Source: an uncultured Christensenella sp. (GTDB lineage Bacteria > Bacillota > Clostridia > Christensenellales > Borkfalkiaceae). Taken from it: a stretch of DNA of 64,000 nt. Where the stretch lies: contig CAJTYL010000008.1 in assembly GCA_910583855.1 (NCBI GenBank), positions 48,564 to 112,563 on the forward strand. Direction: 5' to 3'. Under the pieces are notes generated by a model. The model made no database searches. It was not told the DNA's origin and was given only the letters and a program-made list of their open reading frames with translations. The position numbers were made by a program, and so were the translations under genes. Shown in pieces: positions 17,387-24,441 of the stretch. Within the stretch, counting starts at the first letter, position 1. Every line of letters starts with the position of its first letter.

Positions 17387-18976
17387 CTATTTAAGCGTAG
17401 CTTTTTTTACGGCGGCGCGCCAACCGTTTAAAAGGTTTATCCTGTCCCCCTCGCCCATATTCGGGGTAAACGTTCTTTCAACCTCGAAATTCTTTTTAAT
17501 TTCTTCTATCCCGCTCCAACAGCCCGCGTTAAGTCCTGCAAGATACGCCGCGCCGAGCGCGGTCGTTTCCGCAACTTTCGGGCGGACGGCAGTACAGTCC
17601 AAAAGGTCGGCTTGGAACTGCATAAGAAAATCGTTCTTACACGCGCCGCCGTCGACGGCAAGCTGCGTTATCTTTATCCCCGCGTCCTTTTCCATCGCCT
17701 GCACCAAATCGCACACTTCGTAAGCAATGCCCTCCAATGCGGCGCGCACGATATGCTCGCGGGAGGTACCGCGGGTTATCCCCGTCACCGTTCCGCGCGC
17801 AGACGGGTCCCAGTACGGCGCACCAAGCCCCGTAAACGCCGGAACAACGTACACTCCGCCGCTGTCCTTCACCTTCAACGCCTGCGTTTCGCTGTCGTCA
17901 GAGGAGGATATTATTCTCATTTCATCTCTCAGCCACTGCACGACGGCGCCGCCGACGAAAACCGAGCCCTCCAAAACGTAACAGGGCTTACCTTCAACCG
18001 TCGCGCCGAGAGTGGTCACCAAGCCGTTCTGACTTTTAACCGCCCTGTCGCCCGTATTCATTAAAAGAAAGCAGCCCGTGCCATAGGTATTCTTCACGTC
18101 GCCCTTTTTTGTGCACAGTTGCCCGAACAGCGCAGCCTGTTGGTCGCCGACCACCCCGCAAACGGGAATTGCCGAGCCAAACAGCCGAGGGTCCGTACAG
18201 CCGAATAAATAGCTTGACGGATAAACCTGCGGCAACATGCTTGCGGGAATATCGAAAAGCCTTAAAAGCTCCTCGTCCCAGCGCAGGGTATGAATATTGA
18301 AAAGCATAGTGCGGCTTGCGTTGGTGTAATCGGTTGCAAATATTTTGCCCTTGGACAGCTGCCATAAAACGAAGGTATCCACCGTACCGAAAACCAGCTC
18401 GCCCCGCTCGGCGCGTTCGCGCGCGCCGTCCACGTTATCCAAAATCCATTTTATCTTCGTTGCGGAAAAATACGCGTCGGGTACTAAGCCCGTCTTGTTG
18501 TAAATTTTTTCGGCAAAGCCGTCACGCCGAAGCGCGTCGCAATAGTCCGCCGTTCTGCGGCACTGCCACACTATCGCGTTGTACACGGGCTTGCCCGTTT
18601 TCCTGTCCCAAACGAGGGTGGTTTCCCTTTGGTTGGTTATCCCTATGGCGGAAATATCCTGCGCGGAAAGCCCTGCGCGAACCATGGCTTCGCCCGTCAC
18701 TGCCACCGTAGACCCCATAATATCCTGCGGCGAATGCTCCACCCAACCGGGTTTGGGGTAAATTTGCGGGAACTCCTGCTGGGCGCGAGCGACTATCGTT
18801 CCGCGCCTGTCAAAGACGATTGCCCGCGTACTCGTTGTGCCTTGATCAATGGCAAGGATATACTTTTCGTCGCCCGATGAAAGCTCTTTCAGTATATCTT
18901 CTATTTGATTATCCGTCATCTCCTCGCTCGTCCTCGCAAGACGTCCATAGGCAAGCTTATCGTGATGAATAGTCAT
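17387..18976 (-). CDS. glpK: Glycerol kinase
   Basis: 529 residues. Phosphorylates glycerol to sn-glycerol 3-phosphate. The FGGY core starts with ILAIDQGTTSTRAIVFD near residue 41, and GVVGDQQAALFGQ and the FGGY signature around VDGGACKNDFLMQ are present. The protein carries about 37 extra N-terminal residues relative to the usual start; GGGGAGGGG directly before the ATG at 18976 supports that longer start. No glycerol facilitator or dehydrogenase is nearby. It heads the minus-strand group after ttcA and tcdA, with a 15-bp gap. Confidence 0.95.
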   Translation of the reverse strand: MTIHHDKLAYGRLARTSEEMTDNQIEDILKELSSGDEKYILAIDQGTTSTRAIVFDRRGTIVARAQQEFPQIYPKPGWVEHSPQDIMGSTVAVTGEAMVRAGLSAQDISAIGITNQRETTLVWDRKTGKPVYNAIVWQCRRTADYCDALRRDGFAEKIYNKTGLVPDAYFSATKIKWILDNVDGARERAERGELVFGTVDTFVLWQLSKGKIFATDYTNASRTMLFNIHTLRWDEELLRLFDIPASMLPQVYPSSYLFGCTDPRLFGSAIPVCGVVGDQQAALFGQLCTKKGDVKNTYGTGCFLLMNTGDRAVKSQNGLVTTLGATVEGKPCYVLEGSVFVGGAVVQWLRDEMRIISSSDDSETQALKVKDSGGVYVVPAFTGLGAPYWDPSARGTVTGITRGTSREHIVRAALEGIAYEVCDLVQAMEKDAGIKITQLAVDGGACKNDFLMQFQADLLDCTAVRPKVAETTALGAAYLAGLNAGCWSGIEEIKKNFEVERTFTPNMGEGDRINLLNGWRAAVKKATLK

Positions 18977-18991
18977 TTTCCCCTCCCCGTT

Positions 18992-19846
18992 TTAATAGTC
19001 GTCGGTAAAGCGGTGCCTTTCCCCGTCCTTGTCCTTGTACTCGATAATAGAACCCAAAGAAACGTTTTCCACGCTCTTGAAAATATTCTGCTCTATCCCC
19101 TTATCCTCGCTTTCAAGCCTGCGGATAAGCTCTTTCACCTTTTGCCGCTTCGACCCTGACAGGTCCGCCACGACCCCTTCCGTAAACTTGCAGGCGCACT
19201 GCAAAAAGCGCAGTCCGTTATAGTCCCGCCACGCCTTAATATCTTTTTCCCGCACAAGATACATCGGGCGGATAAGTTCCATTCCCTCGAAATTGGCGCT
19301 CTTAATCTTCGGCATCATCGTCTGTACCTGTCCGCCGTAAAGCATACCCATAAGAATGGTTTCAATAACGTCGTCGTAATGATGCCCTAACGCAATCTTA
19401 TTACAGCCCAAATCCTTAGCGCTGTGATATAGATGCCCGCGCCGCATCCGTGCGCAGATATAGCAAGGCGATTTATCGATATTTACCACGCTGTCGAAAA
19501 TATCGGTTTCAAAAACCGTCAACGGAATATTCAGAATTTTGGCGTTATGCTCTATAAGTTCGCGGTTGACCTTGCTGTAACCTGGGTCCATAACAAGGAA
19601 TACGAGTTCAAACGGCACCTTGTTGTGCCGCTTAAGCTCCTGAAACAGCTTCGCCATCAGGACGGAATCCTTTCCACCCGATATACATACGGCGATTTTG
19701 TCGTTCGGCTTGATTAGCCCGTACCCGACTATCGCCTTTGCGAATTTTGAAAACAGCTCTTTATGAAATTTTTTCTGAATGCTCTTTTCCGCACGCCTTG
19801 CAATTTCGTTGTCGCTTACAGGATTTTCAGTCGTTTCTTTACTCAT
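18992..19846 (-). CDS. TtcA-family tRNA 2-thiolation enzyme
   Basis: 284 residues. Contains the PP-loop ATP pyrophosphatase motif SGGKDS near residue 55, the cluster Cys pair in CYICARMRRG, a CAC motif near residue 218, and GHHYDDVIET. TtcA enzymes make 2-thiocytidine 32 in tRNA using a [4Fe-4S] cluster; the sister TtuA group acts at position 54, and which applies here is not settled. It overlaps tcdA by 8 bp, so two tRNA-modification genes are coupled. Confidence 0.85.
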   Translation of the reverse strand: MSKETTENPVSDNEIARRAEKSIQKKFHKELFSKFAKAIVGYGLIKPNDKIAVCISGGKDSVLMAKLFQELKRHNKVPFELVFLVMDPGYSKVNRELIEHNAKILNIPLTVFETDIFDSVVNIDKSPCYICARMRRGHLYHSAKDLGCNKIALGHHYDDVIETILMGMLYGGQVQTMMPKIKSANFEGMELIRPMYLVREKDIKAWRDYNGLRFLQCACKFTEGVVADLSGSKRQKVKELIRRLESEDKGIEQNIFKSVENVSLGSIIEYKDKDGERHRFTDDY

Positions 19847-20570
19847 TGCCGCCCTTCCCGCCGCCTATTAAATCTTTTATAACCTCGCCCGCAACGATAA
19901 GCCCCGCCACAGACGGAACGAAAGCCACGCTCCCGGGAACGCAGCAGCGCGGCAAGTCCCCGTCAGTATCTTCCGCGGAGCAAATTACGGGTTCTTCTTT
20001 TGAATAAACAACTTTAAGCCGCTTGACACCGCGCTTTTTAAGCTCTCTCCGCATAACTTTTGCAAGCGGGCACACCGAAGTTTCGTAAATATCCGCCACC
20101 TTGAAAGCGGTTGGGTCCAACTTATTCCCAGCTCCCATACAGCTTATTACGGGCGTTCCGCACTTCTGCGCGTTCTCTATAATCGATAGCTTGCCCGTCA
20201 CCGTGTCAATCGCGTCGACGATATAGTCGTATTCTGAAAAATCGAACCCGTCCTGCGCGTCGGGCAAATAAAACGTTCTGTGCGCCGTCACCTTGCAATC
20301 GGGATTTATCTCCGCAATTCTTTCGGCGGCAACGTCAACCTTGTATCTTCCCAACGTCTTATGCGTAGCGTATATTTGACGGTTTATGTTGGTCAGGCTG
20401 ATTTTGTCGTTATCGATAATATCTATCGCGCCCACGCCGGAACGAGCAAGCGCTTCAACCGTATAGCCCCCCACGCCGCCTATTCCGAAAACGGCAACGC
20501 GCTTTGCGGCAAGAGCTTTTAGCCCCTCTTCCCCCAACAGCAATTCAGTTCTCGCAAATTGATTTAACAT
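19839..20570 (-). CDS. tcdA: tRNA threonylcarbamoyladenosine dehydratase TcdA
   Basis: 243 residues. E1-like ThiF/MoeB fold; TcdA cyclises t6A37 to ct6A in an ATP-dependent reaction. Seen: GIGGVGGYTVEALARSG (nucleotide-binding loop near residue 29), DNDKISLTNINRQI, VDAIDT, and a Cys-rich C-terminal half including CMGAG and RCCVPG. RBS GGAG precedes the ATG. Promoter-like TATAAT lies about 30 bp upstream. First gene of the tcdA-ttcA(-glpK) run. Confidence 0.9.
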   Translation of the reverse strand: MLNQFARTELLLGEEGLKALAAKRVAVFGIGGVGGYTVEALARSGVGAIDIIDNDKISLTNINRQIYATHKTLGRYKVDVAAERIAEINPDCKVTAHRTFYLPDAQDGFDFSEYDYIVDAIDTVTGKLSIIENAQKCGTPVISCMGAGNKLDPTAFKVADIYETSVCPLAKVMRRELKKRGVKRLKVVYSKEEPVICSAEDTDGDLPRCCVPGSVAFVPSVAGLIVAGEVIKDLIGGGKGGNE

Positions 20571-20747
20571 CTTTTATCTCCACAGCAAAAAATTATAACG
20601 GATAAACGGTTTATTGTCAATCTCAATAAATTGCCACCGCCCGCGACATCGTTTAAACAAAAAGCCCCGCCCTAAAGCGAAGCTTTTTCTTGTTAATTGA
20701 TAACGCAAATCAAAACCCCACGACTTGCGTTATTTTTTATATTAATA

Positions 20748-20778
20748 AAGCAGGAAACTTTATGTTTCCTGCTTTTAA
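20748..20778 (-). terminator. Terminator of the HTH regulator gene
   Basis: AAGCAGGAAAC-TTTAT-GTTTCCTGCTT hairpin with flanking A/T runs, immediately downstream of the stop. Confidence 0.75.
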
Positions 20779-20784
20779 TTTATG

Positions 20785-21024
20785 TTAATCGTCGTCTTCT
20801 AAATCGTTAAAATAATCTCTATCGAAAAACTCTGACAAGGTAATACCTGCACCATCGCAAAAACTTTTAATAGTTGTTACTTTCGGGCATTTCGTTCGTC
20901 CTTTCATTAAGTCGTAAAGAGCCGACGGCGACTTGCCACCGTTTAAGCACGCCTTACAAATATTATTACCTTTTTCTTCGCATATCTCTTTGATGCGCTT
21001 TAAAATCGCTTCGTTTGTTTTCAT
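20785..21024 (-). CDS. Small XRE-like HTH regulator
   Basis: 79 residues, nearly all a Cro/C1-type helix-turn-helix domain: ILKRIKEICEEKGNNI, then SPSALYDLMKGRTKCPKVTT as helix-turn-recognition helix, ending with an acidic tail DLEDDD. It is transcribed away from the SLOG gene. A palindrome with ATCGTGG/CCACGAT arms lies between its -10 (21066-21071) and its start codon, so autorepression is likely. Target genes are inferred to be itself and the SLOG operon. Confidence 0.8.
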   Translation of the reverse strand: MKTNEAILKRIKEICEEKGNNICKACLNGGKSPSALYDLMKGRTKCPKVTTIKSFCDGAGITLSEFFDRDYFNDLEDDD

Positions 21025-21032
21025 ATTAAAAA

Positions 21033-21063
21033 ATCGTGGTATTTCTTATCGTTATTCCACGAT
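21033..21063. promoter_or_regulatory. Operator site a (ATCGTGG...CCACGAT)
   Basis: Perfect 7-bp arms separated by 17 bp, upstream of the HTH gene. Confidence 0.6.
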
Positions 21064-21092
21064 TTATTATATTGAAGTTGAATAAATTTCTC

Positions 21093-21108
21093 TCGTGGAA
21101 CTCCACGA
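21093..21108. promoter_or_regulatory. Operator site b (TCGTGGAACTCCACGA)
   Basis: Palindrome with 7-bp arms TCGTGGA/TCCACGA and a 2-bp centre; it ends 2 bp before the SLOG promoter -35. A half-site TTCCACGAA recurs at 21151-21159, near the transcript start. Confidence 0.7.
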
Positions 21109-21110
21109 AA

Positions 21111-21139
21111 TTGACTTTATAATTTACTTTCGCTATAAT
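21111..21139 (+). promoter_or_regulatory. Promoter of the SLOG operon
   Basis: -35 TTGACT, 17-base spacer, -10 TATAAT; flanked on both sides by the CCACGA operator motif. Confidence 0.75.
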
Positions 21140-21194
21140 ATTTTACGGAATTCCACGAAAATTAAACCGCATTTGTAGGTTAAAGAGAAATATT

Positions 21195-21695
21195 ATGATA
21201 AAAAACTGCTGTTGCACGGGACATCGCCCGAAAGGTTTTCCGTTTGCGTACGGAAAGGACGAGCGGAAACATAAAGAATATTTAAAGCAATTAAGGCAAA
21301 AAATTTTGCTTGCAATAAATGAATACGGCGTAAATTACTTTGTTTCAGGTATGGCTATCGGCGTTGATATGGACTTTGCGGAAATGGTTATTGCCTTGCG
21401 TGATGCCGAAAATTATCCTATAAAATTAGAGTGTGCTATTCCCTGCCACAACCAAACGCTTAAATGGTCGAAAGCGGATATCTTGCGCTATAATGAAATA
21501 TTAAAATGTGCCGATAGTGTAAACTTAATTTCCGAACGATACACCACCGAATGTATGTTAAAGCGCAACCGTTATATGGTAGATAAAAGCGATATTGTGA
21601 TTGCGGTATTCTACGGTATTGAAAAAGGCGGAACGTGGCACACAATAAATTACGCCCAAAAAAATAAAAAGTTAATTGAGTTTATAAACTTATGA
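21195..21695 (+). CDS. SLOG-superfamily protein (DUF1273/YpsA-like)
   Basis: 166 residues. The start CCCTGHRPKGF and the segment SGMAIGVDMDFAEMV are the nucleotide-binding hallmarks of the SLOG/Rossmann family that includes YpsA and DprA-like proteins. Later CMLKRNRYMVDKSDIVIAV and GGTWHTINYA match the family C-terminus. SLOG proteins are thought to bind or process nucleotide-derived ligands; some are linked to defence or stress. A paralogue lies at 44064-44513. It overlaps the following small membrane gene by ATGA. Function here is not known. Confidence 0.82.
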   Translation: MIKNCCCTGHRPKGFPFAYGKDERKHKEYLKQLRQKILLAINEYGVNYFVSGMAIGVDMDFAEMVIALRDAENYPIKLECAIPCHNQTLKWSKADILRYNEILKCADSVNLISERYTTECMLKRNRYMVDKSDIVIAVFYGIEKGGTWHTINYAQKNKKLIEFINL

Positions 21696-21847
21696 AGAAA
21701 AAGACTTTAATAATTATATTAACCGTAGTTGTTATTTATGTTGCGGTATGCGTTGCCGAATTTTGCTATATATTTGCAACGCAAGACGATAACACTTGGA
21801 ATTATCTTAAAGAATTTTTTGATTGGTACTTTACTTTGCTTTTTTAA
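21692..21847 (+). CDS. Small single-TM membrane protein, 51 aa
   Basis: 51 residues: MKKK, then about 20 hydrophobic residues rich in Ile/Val (a TM segment, residues 5-26), then a short tail with aromatic residues. Its ATG overlaps the SLOG stop (ATGA), so it is translationally coupled. It may be the membrane partner or effector of the SLOG protein; this is inference from coupling only. Confidence 0.65.
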   Translation: MKKKTLIIILTVVVIYVAVCVAEFCYIFATQDDNTWNYLKEFFDWYFTLLF

Positions 21848-21883
21848 TTATGTACAATACGGTTTCTTACAACCGTTAAAATC

Positions 21884-21922
21884 GAAACCCCGCCCGTGAC
21901 GCTTTGCGTCACGGGCGGGGTT
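21884..21922. terminator. Strong hairpin between the SLOG operon and tRNA-Arg
   Basis: AAACCCCGCCCGTGACGC-TTT-GCGTCACGGGCGGGGTTT; serves both directions. Confidence 0.85.
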
Positions 21923-21999
21923 TGGTACACCCGACTGGAGTCGAACCAGCGGCACATAGCGTCGGAGGCTATTGCTCTATCCATCTGAGCTACGGGTGC
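21923..21999 (-). tRNA. tRNA-Arg(CCG)
   Basis: Full cloverleaf on the minus strand: acceptor GCACCCG with CGGGTGT, D-stem GCTC/GAGC, anticodon stem ATAGC/GCTAT with loop CTCCGAC, T-stem and encoded CCA. Confidence 0.95.
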
Positions 22000-22000
22000 A

Positions 22001-22190
22001 TATTGAGTTGTCTTTGTCCGACGGCACATAGCGTAAGCACGTTCGTGCTTCGGTTCGACGGAAGGCATTGCTCTATCCATCTGAGCTACGGGTACATATT
22101 GAGTTGTCTTTGTCCGGCGGCACATAGCGTAAGCACGTTCGTGCTTCGGTTCGACGGAAGGCATTGCTCTATCCATCTGAGCTACGGGTA
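22001..22190 (-). repeat. Two tandem 96-bp tRNA-Arg-derived repeats
   Basis: Two near-identical units (22001-22096 and 22097-22190). In transcript direction each begins ACCCGTAGCTCAGATGGATA, identical to the 5' half of the neighbouring tRNA-Arg, but then has a different anticodon arm (TTCCGTC region) and a palindrome GCACGAACGTGC in place of a normal variable/T arm, and rejoins CGCTATGTGCCG. No unit forms a full cloverleaf. Confidence 0.7.
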
Positions 22191-22210
22191 GTATTTGGTT
22201 TAATCAACCG

Positions 22211-22393
22211 CTAAATGCGCTTAAACGCGGCATATTCAGGGGCGTATCGGTAGCCAAGCCCTTCCAAACGGTTGATGATTTCTTGCTGCGAAACGCCCTC
22301 TTCTTCGCACAATTCCGCAAACGAAGAGTATTCGTCGCGGAGCTTGGTGTTTATTAAAGACAGCAAAATGAAATCATCCTCGGGCAAAACCAT
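22211..22393 (-). CDS. DUF4250 family protein
   Basis: 60 residues from the ATG at 22393. Matches the small Clostridia family DUF4250: DDFILLSLINTKLRDEYSSF followed by a CEEEGVSQQEIINRLEGLGY stretch. The family function is unknown. I prefer ATG 22393 over the in-frame ATG six codons upstream because the upstream codon would lie inside the -10 box; TATAAT ends exactly 6 bp before 22393, giving a leaderless transcript. Confidence 0.8.
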   Translation of the reverse strand: MVLPEDDFILLSLINTKLRDEYSSFAELCEEEGVSQQEIINRLEGLGYRYAPEYAAFKRI

Positions 22394-22399
22394 AAAATG

Positions 22400-22428
22400 A
22401 TTATAGCACAAAATTTTTTATTTGCAAA
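22400..22428 (-). promoter_or_regulatory. Leaderless-type promoter of the DUF4250 gene
   Basis: Minus strand -35 TTTGCA, 17-base spacer, -10 TATAAT, then CATTTT and the ATG. Its -35 overlaps that of the divergent mnmA promoter. Confidence 0.65.
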
Positions 22429-22450
22429 ACGAACTTAACCGTGTTATAAT
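22422..22450 (+). promoter_or_regulatory. Promoter of mnmA
   Basis: -35 TTGCAA, 17-base spacer, -10 TATAAT. A leader with RBS AAGGA precedes the ATG. Confidence 0.75.
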
Positions 22451-22477
22451 TAATTTATTATTTTTAAGGATAAAAAA

Positions 22478-23551
22478 ATGAAACAAACGGTCGTCGTGGG
22501 AATGAGCGGCGGGGTCGATTCTTCGGTTGCCGCCTATCTTCTCAAACAACAGGGTTACAACGTAATAGGGCTTTTTATGCTGAACTGGGAGGAAACGGGC
22601 GAAAACGGCGCATGCTCCGCGGAAAACGACTTTGCGGATGTTCGGCGGGTTTGTTCTGCGCTCGATATCCCCTACTATTCCGTCAACTTTGCCGCACAGT
22701 ATCAGGAGAGGGTCTTCAAACACTTCCTTGACGAGTACCGCGCAGGCAGAACGCCCAACCCCGACGTTTTATGCAACAGGGAAATTAAGTTCGGACCCTT
22801 TCGCGAATACGCGCTTTCTATGGGTGCGGATTTTATCGCAACCGGTCACTACTGCGGGATAGACCACGCGGACGGCAGTCATCGCCTTAAAAAGGCGTTT
22901 GACGCGGGTAAGGACCAGACTTATTTTTTAAATCAGGTACGCGAAGAGCAGCTTGCAAACGTTTTGTTTCCGCTTGCGGACGTTCCTAAGCCCGAAGTGC
23001 GAAAAATTGCCGAAGATATAGGTCTTGCGACGGCAAAAAAGAAGGACAGCACGGGTATCTGCTTTATAGGCGAGCGCAACTTCCGCAAGTTTTTGCAAGG
23101 CTATCTTCCTGCGCAACCGGGAAAAATTATAACCCTTGACGGCGAAACTGTGGGCGAACACGTTGGTCTTATGTACTACACGCTCGGACAGCGCAAGGGG
23201 CTTGACCTGGGCGGGAAGCGCGGCGAAGAAGGGCGTTGGTTCGTCGTTAAAAAGGATTTAAAAAACAATATCCTGTACGTCTCTCACGGCGACGAAGCTC
23301 CCCTCTACTCCAAATCGTGCAAGGTTTCGGGTCTGAACTGGATAGGCTTTTCACCCGAAAAAGAATTTGAATGCACCGCAAAATTCAGATACCGCCAACC
23401 CGAACAAGCAGTTAAGGTTAAGCTCGTTGGCAACTCCGCGCTGGTTGAATTCGCGCAGCCGCAACGCGCCGTGACCGAAGGGCAGTACGCGGTATTTTAC
23501 AACGAAACTTACTGTCTCGGCGGCGGGGTTATAGAAGAAGTAATTAAATAA
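22478..23551 (+). CDS. mnmA: tRNA-specific 2-thiouridylase
   Basis: 357 residues. Adds sulfur to U34 of tRNA-Lys, -Glu and -Gln. Seen: PP-loop GMSGGVDSSVAAYLL at residues 8-22, the first catalytic Cys in NPDVLCNREIKF near residue 100, and the persulfide Cys in STGICFIGER near residue 197. The C-terminal beta-barrel is complete. A monocistronic gene between a divergent promoter and a strong terminator. The sulfur donor (IscS-like) gene is not in the window. Confidence 0.97.
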   Translation: MKQTVVVGMSGGVDSSVAAYLLKQQGYNVIGLFMLNWEETGENGACSAENDFADVRRVCSALDIPYYSVNFAAQYQERVFKHFLDEYRAGRTPNPDVLCNREIKFGPFREYALSMGADFIATGHYCGIDHADGSHRLKKAFDAGKDQTYFLNQVREEQLANVLFPLADVPKPEVRKIAEDIGLATAKKKDSTGICFIGERNFRKFLQGYLPAQPGKIITLDGETVGEHVGLMYYTLGQRKGLDLGGKRGEEGRWFVVKKDLKNNILYVSHGDEAPLYSKSCKVSGLNWIGFSPEKEFECTAKFRYRQPEQAVKVKLVGNSALVEFAQPQRAVTEGQYAVFYNETYCLGGGVIEEVIK

Positions 23552-23562
23552 CGGATATATGA

Positions 23563-23597
23563 AGCGGCGCGCGGGCAATAACCCGCGCGCCGCTCTA
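23563..23597. terminator. Convergent terminator of mnmA and rsmI
   Basis: AGCGGCGCGCGGG-CAATAA-CCCGCGCGCCGCT; bidirectional GC-rich hairpin. Confidence 0.85.
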
Positions 23598-23599
23598 AC

Positions 23600-24403
23600 T
23601 TAATCTAATTCCAACGCGATTTTGTATATTTCGGATTTTGCAACGCCACGGTCCTTCGCAACCTGCTTGATTGCTTCTTTTTTATCCATTCCCCCAAATA
23701 TATAGTGCAACAAATGCTCTTTTTCGGTCAACGAATTTAACGGATTTTCCGCCGACGCGCCCTCGACTATAAGCACGTATTCGCCGCGTTTTTCTCCGCT
23801 TAAGCCCTCTGAAAGCCTGAAAGTTACCGCTTCCTCATGCATTTTCGTTATCTCGCGCACAGCGCAAGCATTCCTTTCGCCAAAAACCTCGTAAATTGCG
23901 CATATATGCGGGTCTAAGTCTTGCGGAGCAATGTGAAATATTAAAGTCATGTCTAAATTTTTATATTTTTCAAGCGCCCTTTTGCGCTCCCCCGCCTTGT
24001 CGGGAAGGAAACCGATAAAGACAAATCTGTCCGCAGGGAACGCCGAAAGAATAAGCGCGGATAGAGCAGCGTTCGCGCCGGGAATTACGGTGTAGCTTAC
24101 GCCTGCGTCTTTAAGCATTTTGCATACAGCGTTACCGGGGTCGGATATTACCGGCATGCCTGCGTCAGAGATAACCGCAATTTCTTTGCCTTCTTTTACC
24201 GCGGATATTATCTTTTCCGCCGCTTCCTTTTCGTTGAATTTATGACAGGAATAAAGCGGTTTTTTAATTTCGTACACGTTTAAAAGCTTTAAGGAATGAC
24301 GCGTATCCTCGCAAAAAATCACGTCCGCGCCCCTTAAAACTTCAAGCGCACGCAGAGAAATATCCTTTAAATTACCTATCGGCGTTGAAACGAAATAAAC
24401 CAT
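23600..24403 (-). CDS. rsmI: 16S rRNA C1402 2'-O-methyltransferase RsmI
   Basis: 267 residues. Tetrapyrrole-methylase-type SAM enzyme that methylates the ribose of C1402 in 16S rRNA. Hallmarks: VSTPIGNLKDISLRALEVL at the N-terminus, CEDTRHSLKLL, SDAGMPVISDPG and VIPGANAALSALILSAFP. Located downstream of the ABC exporter gene with the dispersed repeat in the gap. In Bacillus rsmI lies near trmN6 (yabB) and ricT, and the same genes are close by here. Confidence 0.95.
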   Translation of the reverse strand: MVYFVSTPIGNLKDISLRALEVLRGADVIFCEDTRHSLKLLNVYEIKKPLYSCHKFNEKEAAEKIISAVKEGKEIAVISDAGMPVISDPGNAVCKMLKDAGVSYTVIPGANAALSALILSAFPADRFVFIGFLPDKAGERKRALEKYKNLDMTLIFHIAPQDLDPHICAIYEVFGERNACAVREITKMHEEAVTFRLSEGLSGEKRGEYVLIVEGASAENPLNSLTEKEHLLHYIFGGMDKKEAIKQVAKDRGVAKSEIYKIALELD

Positions 24404-24412
24404 TTTTATAGT

Positions 24413-24441
24413 TTAACCCCCACATATGCCTTAATTAACGG
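24413..24441 (-). repeat. Dispersed 27-bp gene-end repeat, copy 6
   Basis: TTAACCCCCACATATGCC then TTAATTAACGG. Fills the gap between the ABC exporter stop and rsmI. Confidence 0.8.

Noticed and set aside
21844..22176. Minus-strand open frame of 110 codons with repeated VAQMDRA segments
   Set aside because: It is a translation of tRNA-Arg and its repeats, a known source of false proteins.
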